A stretch of 30,604 nt of DNA, taken from assembly GCA_031258625.1 (NCBI GenBank), contig JAIRMO010000166.1:1-30604 (forward strand), written 5' to 3'. The translations under genes were made by a program, and so were the position numbers. The stretch comes from Spirochaetaceae bacterium. Lineage in GTDB: Bacteria; Spirochaetota; Spirochaetia; Treponematales; Breznakiellaceae. The notes beneath the pieces were generated by a model, which was given only the letters and a program-made list of their open reading frames with translations, did no database searches and had not been told where the DNA came from. This document shows, one piece after another, positions 25,712 through 30,604 of the stretch (position 1 is its first letter; each line of letters begins with the position of its first letter).

Positions 25712-26490
25712 GCCAAAATTCTCCACAAGAGGACGGCAAAAGTAACCGTCAGGGCAATCGCCTTCGCCGCCTTATCATAGGGGCTTCGGTGTAATTCAAA
25801 TATATGGGTTTTTTCCCCCTTTACGTCAAAACCTCTGGATTCCAGAGTAAGCACCCGTTCCTCCGCCGCGGTGACGGAACCCAGAATCAGAGGTACCAGC
25901 AGGGGAAAAAACGCCCTGGCCCGAACCAGGATATTACCCTCCGTTTCTATCCCCCGGGCCTGCTGGGCGTTCATGATCGTCCGGCTGTGGCGGCCCAAAA
26001 CCCGGATCATCCGGAGGGAGGACATAAAAACATAGGTGATCTTATGATTCATCCCCGCCGCGTCCAGGGCCCGGGAAATTTCTTTATTTTCCGTGGTTTT
26101 GAACATCCAGATGAATATCCCCGCGATATTCATCACCGAAAAACTCAGGCTCATACCGGTTACCAGTCCCGGTTTTGAGACCGTTAAAAATCCCATCCGC
26201 CAAAGGATATCGTTACTTTTAATCACAAAACACTGTACCGTCAAGATTACCGCGGAGAGGAACAGGACCTTAAGGAAGCCCCGGCAGAAGGCCCTAAAAA
26301 CACCCGATGCCGCCGTTAGTACCGGCAGGACTAAAAACCAAAACATGACAAACACAGGGTATCCCCCCGGCCGGATAGTCCCTAAAATAACCGAACAGAG
26401 GGAATAAAGGCATACAATAAGCAATTTTACCGAGGGATAAAGAGATTGAATTTTGTTCGTCTTTCGAAGCGACAGTTTTTCCCGCCACAT
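25699..26490 (-). CDS. ecfT: ECF transporter transmembrane component (EcfT)
   Basis: The T component couples the ATPases to the S component. The protein has several membrane helices (about 20-40, 45-65, 75-95, 110-135, and near the C-terminus) and the coupling-helix motifs AQQARGIETEG and LESRGFD, the two Ala/Ser-Arg-Gly motifs that dock onto the ATPases. I choose ATG 26490 (MWREKLSLRKTN), which has GAGGG 4 nt upstream and gives 263 aa, normal for EcfT. An ATG at 26565 overlapping the S-component stop codon would add 25 residues; that extra part contains a 6-bp hairpin (ACAAGC/GCTTGT). Both starts are possible. Confidence 0.88.
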   Translation of the reverse strand: MWREKLSLRKTNKIQSLYPSVKLLIVCLYSLCSVILGTIRPGGYPVFVMFWFLVLPVLTAASGVFRAFCRGFLKVLFLSAVILTVQCFVIKSNDILWRMGFLTVSKPGLVTGMSLSFSVMNIAGIFIWMFKTTENKEISRALDAAGMNHKITYVFMSSLRMIRVLGRHSRTIMNAQQARGIETEGNILVRARAFFPLLVPLILGSVTAAEERVLTLESRGFDVKGEKTHIFELHRSPYDKAAKAIALTVTFAVLLWRILAWVR

Positions 26491-26557
26491 GATACCCTCG
26501 CCTATTTGAATCGCGGATCTTTCAAATATCAAATTTTGAGAAACAAGCTTTTGCTTG

Positions 26558-27199
26558 TCAATCATCCTTGAATCTAACGGGAGCCGTCTTTTTCTTGATA
26601 TAATTTCCGCCGCAGCCGAATTTTATGAGCGTTTTATTCGGAATGACCCTGATGACAAACCAGGAAATAAAATAAGAAATAATCCGATCGATCACGGTAA
26701 AAAACCCGTCGCTGCCTATCACCGCGATCCAGATATTGGTCCCCGTAGTCATGAGCGCGGCCGCGACGAACGATGTGCCGCTTCCCGTTACCCCGCCAAA
26801 CATGAGTACCACAATGGGAGCGGCGGAAATAATAGACGCCAAGGTCATGAGAATGATCGAGACAAGCCATTTCCACCAAACACTAAACATATTGCCCCGG
26901 GCCAGAAAACCGGTTACCAGGCCGACGATGACGTTAACCGGTATAAAAGCGAGGTTAACCGGATTGGCGATACCGTTAATTATATTGGTAAGCCCCCCGG
27001 CCAGGGCTCCTACCCAGGGCCCGCACAGCATGGAAACAAAAATAGTCCCGATGGTATCCAAATACAGGGGCAGCTTGAGCAGCAACGCCAATTGACCCGC
27101 GACAAAATTTACCGCTACTGCTACAGGAATAATAAGAATAGCGAGCAGAGAAAAATCCGTCTGAATCGAATAGGGTTTTTCTTTTTTTTCACCGCCCAT
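26558..27199 (-). CDS. ECF transporter substrate-binding S component
   Basis: The 213-aa membrane protein has about six hydrophobic segments (16-38, 48-74, 83-101, 109-135, 143-160, 166-187) and the block LPLYLDTIGTIFVSMLCGPWVGALAGGLTNII at 43-74, typical of ECF S components. It heads the operon S-T-A-A. The substrate is not readable directly. Because uridine phosphorylase lies downstream and a nucleoside hydrolase is divergently next door, a nucleoside or nucleobase is my inference; a vitamin remains possible. GGGGAGG lies 7 nt before the ATG. An extended -10 promoter is visible about 45 nt upstream. Confidence 0.85.
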   Translation of the reverse strand: MGGEKKEKPYSIQTDFSLLAILIIPVAVAVNFVAGQLALLLKLPLYLDTIGTIFVSMLCGPWVGALAGGLTNIINGIANPVNLAFIPVNVIVGLVTGFLARGNMFSVWWKWLVSIILMTLASIISAAPIVVLMFGGVTGSGTSFVAAALMTTGTNIWIAVIGSDGFFTVIDRIISYFISWFVIRVIPNKTLIKFGCGGNYIKKKTAPVRFKDD

Positions 27200-27243
27200 A
27201 TTTAAGCCTCCCCATACTCTTATAGATAAAAAAATCCATTTAT

Positions 27244-27270
27244 ATTATAACATATCTTAATATAATGCAA
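27244..27270 (-). promoter_or_regulatory. Promoter of the ECF operon
   Basis: On the reverse strand TGTTATAAT (ending at 27244) is an extended -10 box. TTGCAT stands 15 nt upstream (27270-27265). It lies 45 nt before the S-component ATG and 24 nt from the mobile-element insertion. Confidence 0.5.
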
Positions 27271-27293
27271 TGCAACGGTTCATGGTAAGTGTT

Positions 27294-27602
27294 CAGTAAT
27301 TCTCAGTTTAAAATAGGCAAAAGAGAAAAGACGCCTAAAAGAACTTCCGGGGGTCCTGTCGGCCGGGCAAATAGAGGTTTCCCCCGGAGGGTCCCCCCCC
27401 TATTTGCCCGCCGACACCCCAGAGGAACTTTTTTGGGCGTCTTTTCTCTCCGAAATAAAGTAAAAATTACTGCAAGAAAGAGGGAGCGTTATGGTAAAAA
27501 ATGCCCAAATAGTTACCGTACTGAATTAAGACGGCCTTATACTTCAAAACTATTTGGTCATTTTTAGATTGAACGAACCTTTTTTTAAACTGAGAATTGC
27601 TG
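27294..27602. mobile_element. MITE-like element, 309 bp, with TIRs and 9-bp target duplication
   Basis: Left end CAGTAATTCTCAGTTTAAAA (27294-27313) and the reverse complement of the right end (27583-27602), CAGCAATTCTCAGTTTAAAA, match at 19 of 20 positions. GTAAGTGTT (27285-27293) and GTAAGTGCT (27603-27611) flank it as a 9-bp target-site duplication with one difference. Inside are two large hairpins: arms about 27323-27374 with 27400-27448, and 27496-27514 with 27548-27565. A frame of 92 codons crosses the element but has no recognisable domain. It sits in the intergenic space between the ECF operon and the nucleoside hydrolase and ends 25 nt before the latter's start codon. Confidence 0.75.
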
Positions 27603-27626
27603 GTAAGTGCTGAGGTAGGGCGGTTT

Positions 27627-28562
27627 ATGAAGAAACAAAAATTGATAATTGATACCGATTGTGGTTCCGATGACGCTATGGCGATTGCTATGGCTTTACG
27701 CGATCCGGGGTATGAGGTTCTTTTTTTTACGGTGGTTGCGGGAAATGTCTCCTTGGATCAGGCGGTACAGAACACTTTGCTGACCATTGAGACGGCAGGT
27801 TCCTACGAACCTCCGGTGTATCCCGGCTGCCGGGATATGCTGCTGCGGGACTTGGTTTTCGCCCACGAGACCCACGGTACCGACGGCATGGGGGATATGG
27901 GGCTAAAGCCGCGGCGGCTCAAGGCTGCCGATTGTCACGGGGCGATCAAGCTGATCGAGGCCCTCAAGGCCCACGAGCCCGGGGAGATCGAAATCGTTAC
28001 CCTTGGTCCCCTGACGAACCTGGCCGTCGCCCTCCGGTTGGACGCCGAAGCCTTGGGGAGGGTAAAACGAATATCGGTCATGGGCAGTGCGGGTCTGGGG
28101 GCCGGTAATGTGAGTCCCTTGGCGGAATTCAATATCTGGCAGGACGCGGAAGCCGCCAAAATTCTTCTTGAGGCGGGGCTTCCCCTCCTCCTCGTGGGCT
28201 GGGACGCCTGCCTGGACAAGGCCATGCTGGAGGAAGAGGACCTCAAGCGGCTGCGGGAAAGCGGGCCCCTGGGCCGGTTTACGGTTGAATGTAATCGCCG
28301 GCTTTTGGAACTGAATATCGGACGTTTCGGCCGTCCTTGCCTGGATATGGCGGATCCCGCCGCCATGGCCGCGGCGCTCTACCCGGACTGTATTGCCCAG
28401 TGCGACGAATATTACTGCGCGGTGGAAACCGCCCCGGGAATCAGCTACGGAGCGGTACTGGTGGACCGGTATCGGTTCAGCGGAAAGCCTCCCAACGCCT
28501 GGGTCTGTTCCAAACTGAAGCCGGAAAAGTACAAAGAATATATCTTCCGTACCCTGACCTAA
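27627..28562 (+). CDS. Nucleoside hydrolase (inosine-uridine type)
   Basis: The enzyme cleaves ribonucleosides to base and ribose using a Ca2+ bound by N-terminal aspartates. The 311-aa protein has DTDCGSDDA at 9-17 (family DTDPGxDDA, with Cys for Pro), HGTDGMGD at 83-90, AEFNIWQDAEAA at 166-177 and a late acidic block DMADPAA at 240-246. The ATG at 27627 is preceded by GAGG and AGGG 6-11 nt upstream. A TTG at 27597 would start inside the mobile element and is unlikely. The insertion at 27294-27602 lies directly upstream, so the native promoter may have been displaced. Base specificity is not certain. Confidence 0.92.
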   Translation: MKKQKLIIDTDCGSDDAMAIAMALRDPGYEVLFFTVVAGNVSLDQAVQNTLLTIETAGSYEPPVYPGCRDMLLRDLVFAHETHGTDGMGDMGLKPRRLKAADCHGAIKLIEALKAHEPGEIEIVTLGPLTNLAVALRLDAEALGRVKRISVMGSAGLGAGNVSPLAEFNIWQDAEAAKILLEAGLPLLLVGWDACLDKAMLEEEDLKRLRESGPLGRFTVECNRRLLELNIGRFGRPCLDMADPAAMAAALYPDCIAQCDEYYCAVETAPGISYGAVLVDRYRFSGKPPNAWVCSKLKPEKYKEYIFRTLT

Positions 28563-28566
28563 ACGC

Positions 28567-28583
28567 GCCCCGCAATTCGGGGC
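28567..28583 (+). terminator. Hairpin after the nucleoside hydrolase
   Basis: GCCCCG (28567-28572) pairs with CGGGGC (28578-28583) around CAATT, 4 nt after the stop codon. No T-run follows, so termination is uncertain. Confidence 0.35.
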
Positions 28584-28770
28584 ACAGCGCCTTTCCTACC
28601 CCCGGACGCATTCTTGCATAAATATACGCAAAGGGTCAGACCCCGGACGCATATTTATGCAAGCCTCCGGGGGCACAGCCCCTTTCCTAATGAGTCATAA
28701 GTTAAAATTTTTGACCCGTATTGTACCGAATGCCCCCCGGGGAACTGTGCCCCTCTGAAAGGGGCTATGC
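28579..28770. repeat. REP-like palindrome cluster
   Basis: GGGGCACAG occurs at 28579-28587 and 28671-28679, and its complement CTGTGCCCC at 28745-28753. CTTGCATAAATAT (28613-28625) pairs with ATATTTATGCAAG (28651-28663) around a loop containing the palindrome GGGTC-A-GACCC (28633-28643). The stretch CCCCGGACGCAT is repeated on both sides. A further hairpin CCCCT-ctgaa-AGGGG is near 28750-28764. The GGGTCAGACCC motif recalls REP sequences mobilised by RAYT transposases; no such gene is in the window. Confidence 0.55.
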
Positions 28771-28774
28771 CCCG

Positions 28775-29590
28775 TTATAAATACCGTTTCGGCTCCTTTC
28801 CGTTTTCCGTGGCGTAGAGTTCAATATACCCCTTGACGGTACTGGCGGCGATCTTTCCCAGGAGTACCTCCTCTATCTGGAAAAGCCCCACCTCACCGGA
28901 CATGGACACGTCGATACGGATGGGTTTTTCTTTCCCCGCGGAGATCCCTACATGTTCTATGGAATTGGCGGAATATTTGTGAATATCCCCTACCCGGGGC
29001 TCATTTGCCAGGGCTATGGGGATCCGGGCCCGGCCTTTTTCCATATCACAACCATCGGCAACCAGGATCACCCCCGCTTCCAGGGAATGGATGATCCGGG
29101 TCCCCATATGCCCACTGATACCCTCCAGGGCCACGGACCGGACCGAAACCCGCAACGGTATATTGTCGGTATAGACCTTTCGGAGTACCCGGTCAATAAT
29201 GGGGGCGGACAGATAACTCCCATGAAGCTCGTGGTCCTGACGTCCCATGGTCATCCCCAAGTCATGGAGAAAACCCGCCATAAGTACCGCCACCAGGCTG
29301 TCTTCAAAATCCCCGGATTCTTCAAGTTCAATACTGGTTTTGATATCCGCCTTCCTGAGCAATTCCATCATCCGCAGGGTGTTCAAGGCAACCATACGCA
29401 TATGGACCGGACCGTGGTCATTATAACCCAGCCGTTTTATGGAAACCGTATTGGCGTAATCTTGCAGGGCATGTATTTCTTCATCCCCCAAGAGAAATTT
29501 TGCCACCTTGAGCGCCTTGCCCAAGGGGGACAACGGCTTAACCGCCGTAAGAATTTTAACATCCAGCGCTATTTCTTTTGATGATCGCAT
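28775..29590 (-). CDS. HD-domain phosphohydrolase-like protein
   Basis: The 271-aa protein contains an HD superfamily core: His59/His63 in NDHGPVHMRMV, the HD pair His109-Asp110 in GFLHDLGM, further histidines around HDHELHG (about 119-123) and SGHMG, and an Asp in VADGCDMEKGR (177-187) expected to complete the metal site. HD proteins hydrolyse phosphoesters of nucleotides; the substrate here is unknown. The C-terminal 70 residues (IRIDVSMSGEVGLFQIEEVLLGKI) form an added beta-rich domain. There is no membrane segment. The ATG has only a weak purine stretch upstream. The 186-nt gap to the next gene holds two hairpins. Confidence 0.82.
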   Translation of the reverse strand: MRSSKEIALDVKILTAVKPLSPLGKALKVAKFLLGDEEIHALQDYANTVSIKRLGYNDHGPVHMRMVALNTLRMMELLRKADIKTSIELEESGDFEDSLVAVLMAGFLHDLGMTMGRQDHELHGSYLSAPIIDRVLRKVYTDNIPLRVSVRSVALEGISGHMGTRIIHSLEAGVILVADGCDMEKGRARIPIALANEPRVGDIHKYSANSIEHVGISAGKEKPIRIDVSMSGEVGLFQIEEVLLGKIAASTVKGYIELYATENGKEPKRYL

Positions 29591-29691
29591 ATCTTTAACT
29601 ATAAGTTACCGGAAAAATCGAATCTCCCCATTTGTTACGTTTGCAGAAAAAATCCTACAAACAACAAAAACTATTTCAAAATCCAAAGAAA

Positions 29692-29720
29692 CTGTTCCAA
29701 AAACTGAATTTTTGGAACAG
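29692..29720 (-). terminator. 12-bp hairpin between dehydrogenase and HD gene
   Basis: CTGTTCCAAAAA (29692-29703) pairs perfectly with TTTTTGGAACAG (29709-29720) around CTGAA. It lies 58 nt past the dehydrogenase stop codon. It may end that transcript, but it also belongs to the ACTGAA-loop hairpin family, here in the opposite orientation to the genes. Confidence 0.5.
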
Positions 29721-29741
29721 CCGCAAAGGTCAAATTTTGAA

Positions 29742-29759
29742 ACCGGTTCAACAACCGGT
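29742..29759 (-). terminator. Hairpin just after the dehydrogenase gene
   Basis: ACCGGTT (29742-29748) pairs with AACCGGT (29753-29759) around CAAC, 18 nt after the stop codon on the reverse strand. TTTCAAAATTTG follows, giving a weak U-rich tail. Confidence 0.4.
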
Positions 29760-29777
29760 CCCACAGGTACCGGCTCC

Positions 29778-30604
29778 TCAAATTTCCGGGGCGTTTTCCA
29801 AAAGGTATTTTTCCGCCTCCCGGTTCCACAGCCCCTGATAACGGCCGCAGATCTCCGCGAGTTTTGCGAAGAAGGGATCTTTTTTCCCCTTCTCCCCAAA
29901 GTCGCTTATGGCGGTAAGCTCCAGTTTTTTGTGGGTATAAATGAGTTTTTTGCCCCCGGGGATTTTGTCCAGATCGATGGTGGTCCCGGCCACGGAGTCC
30001 AGCCCCCCCACATGGGTGATCATAAAGACCGGGTTGAGTTCCCCCTTGGCCATCATGGACAGGGATTCGATCATATCATCGGTGTTCCCCCCGGAGGTTC
30101 CCACGATATGGTGGGATTCATAATGGACATTATAGAAGTTGAAAGACGCGGAAAAGGCCGTATCCGTGGGGCCGGCAAAAAAGTTAAGGCAGCCGTCCTT
30201 TCCCAGAAGCCGATCCCCCATTTCCAGAACCGGTTTAACCGGGGCAAAAACAAACACGTCGTCGTAAAGTTTATCCCCGTTCAGGTCCTTGAGACGAACC
30301 ACGGGATCCGCCATCTCCCGGGTATTCACATAGATGAGTTCTACCCCGTTTCTTTTCGCCTCCTCCACAGTTAAAAGCTGGGCGGCCCGGGCCAGCCGGG
30401 TTTCGTCAATGTCGGTTACCACCAGCCGGGATGGCTTACGGGGGTTGTGGACGGCATAATCAATGGCTCCCAATCCCATGGGGCCCACCCCCGCCAGCAG
30501 GGCCAGGGAGCCCCCTTCGGTGATCCCCATGGAGTGGACATAGGACCCCCCTTTGGTGTGATACTGGGCATGGAAGGCCCCCACAATACAGGAAACAGGT
30601 TCCG
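29778..30604 (-). CDS. Zinc-type sorbitol/L-sorbose-phosphate dehydrogenase-like protein, 3' part
   Basis: The frame is open to the right edge, beginning EPVSCIVGAFHAQYHTKGG, so the N-terminal catalytic domain is mostly outside the window. About 275 residues remain. The Rossmann nucleotide-binding part has LLAGVGPMGLGAIDYA (GxGPxG) and the acidic end of strand two in VVTDIDETR, which suggests NAD rather than NADP. The HVGGLDSV and CLNFFAGP segments fit the medium-chain dehydrogenase superfamily; overall the sequence resembles the SorE-like L-sorbose-1-phosphate reductase group. Family assignment is fairly firm, the substrate is not. The gene is followed by two hairpins. Confidence 0.83.
   Translation of the reverse strand, partial: EPVSCIVGAFHAQYHTKGGSYVHSMGITEGGSLALLAGVGPMGLGAIDYAVHNPRKPSRLVVTDIDETRLARAAQLLTVEEAKRNGVELIYVNTREMADPVVRLKDLNGDKLYDDVFVFAPVKPVLEMGDRLLGKDGCLNFFAGPTDTAFSASFNFYNVHYESHHIVGTSGGNTDDMIESLSMMAKGELNPVFMITHVGGLDSVAGTTIDLDKIPGGKKLIYTHKKLELTAISDFGEKGKKDPFFAKLAEICGRYQGLWNREAEKYLLENAPEI

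Noticed and set aside
27289..27567. Frame of 92 codons inside the MITE-like element as a real gene or a transposase remnant
   Set aside because: Some phrases near the end (ERYGKK) faintly recall transposase C-termini, but the frame is built from hairpin arms and the likeness is too weak to call.
1..30604. CRISPR array, tRNA or rRNA genes, prophage or toxin-antitoxin loci
   Set aside because: No regularly spaced direct repeats, no cloverleaf or rRNA-like sequence and no such protein motifs were seen by eye on either strand.

Overview
The window looks like chromosomal DNA of a spirochaete, most likely a termite-gut-type Treponema. This is inferred from gene content and style, not from a marker gene: many lipoproteins, Treponema-style hybrid kinases with a C-terminal HPt plus helical tail, an outer-membrane barrel ending in Phe, roughly balanced GC with GC-rich hairpin islands, and an anaerobe-type pairing of IorB with phenylacetate-CoA ligase. 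I saw no rRNA, tRNA, CRISPR array or phage genes.

Layout. 1-465 (-): 5' part of a lipoprotein gene running off the left edge. 466-1030: structured non-coding DNA with a 19-G homopolymer and stacked hairpins. 1031-2137 (+): DUF362 protein. 2201-5427 (-): operon paaK1, ACT-domain regulator, glycogen synthase. 5768-16889 (+): signalling island of seven genes: two tandem receiver/HD-GYP proteins, a FIST sensor, a soluble hybrid kinase, a diacylglycerol-kinase-like protein, a six-helix membrane hybrid kinase split by a -1 frameshift, and a third paralogue that has lost its whole kinase core. 16920-18817 (-): iorB and paaK2. 19198-22898: small membrane protein, Nudix hydrolase, outer-membrane protein (-), SH3-like lipoprotein and DUF445 protein. 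22924-27199 (-): ECF transporter (S, T and two ATPases) followed by uridine phosphorylase. 27627-28562 (+): nucleoside hydrolase. 28775-29590 (-): HD-domain protein. 29778-30604 (-): 3' part of a sorbitol-dehydrogenase-like gene running off the right edge.

How the genes may work together. The signalling island reads as one phosphorelay. FIST and PAS modules sense, hybrid kinases pass phosphate His-Asp-His, and HD-GYP receivers would degrade cyclic-di-GMP. Several parts are eroded in informative ways: one HD-GYP copy has Asn where a metal-binding Asp is expected, one hybrid kinase is split at a slippery heptamer, and one paralogue keeps its membrane, PAS and receiver domains but has Tyr in place of the phospho-His and no ATPase domain. 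The island is bracketed by two aryl-acid CoA-ligase operons, so a link to aryl-acid or amino-acid sensing is an attractive but unproven inference. The ECF transporter, uridine phosphorylase and nucleoside hydrolase suggest a nucleoside uptake and salvage locus.

Non-coding DNA is unusually rich. There is a 309-bp MITE-like element with 20-bp terminal inverted repeats and a 9-bp target duplication between the ECF genes and the nucleoside hydrolase. A 260-bp GC-rich element has its right repeat overlapping the 3' end of an ECF ATPase gene. A REP-like palindrome cluster follows the nucleoside hydrolase. A small family of hairpins shares an ACTGAA-type loop. A possible leader peptide with mutually exclusive hairpins lies at 19094-19160.
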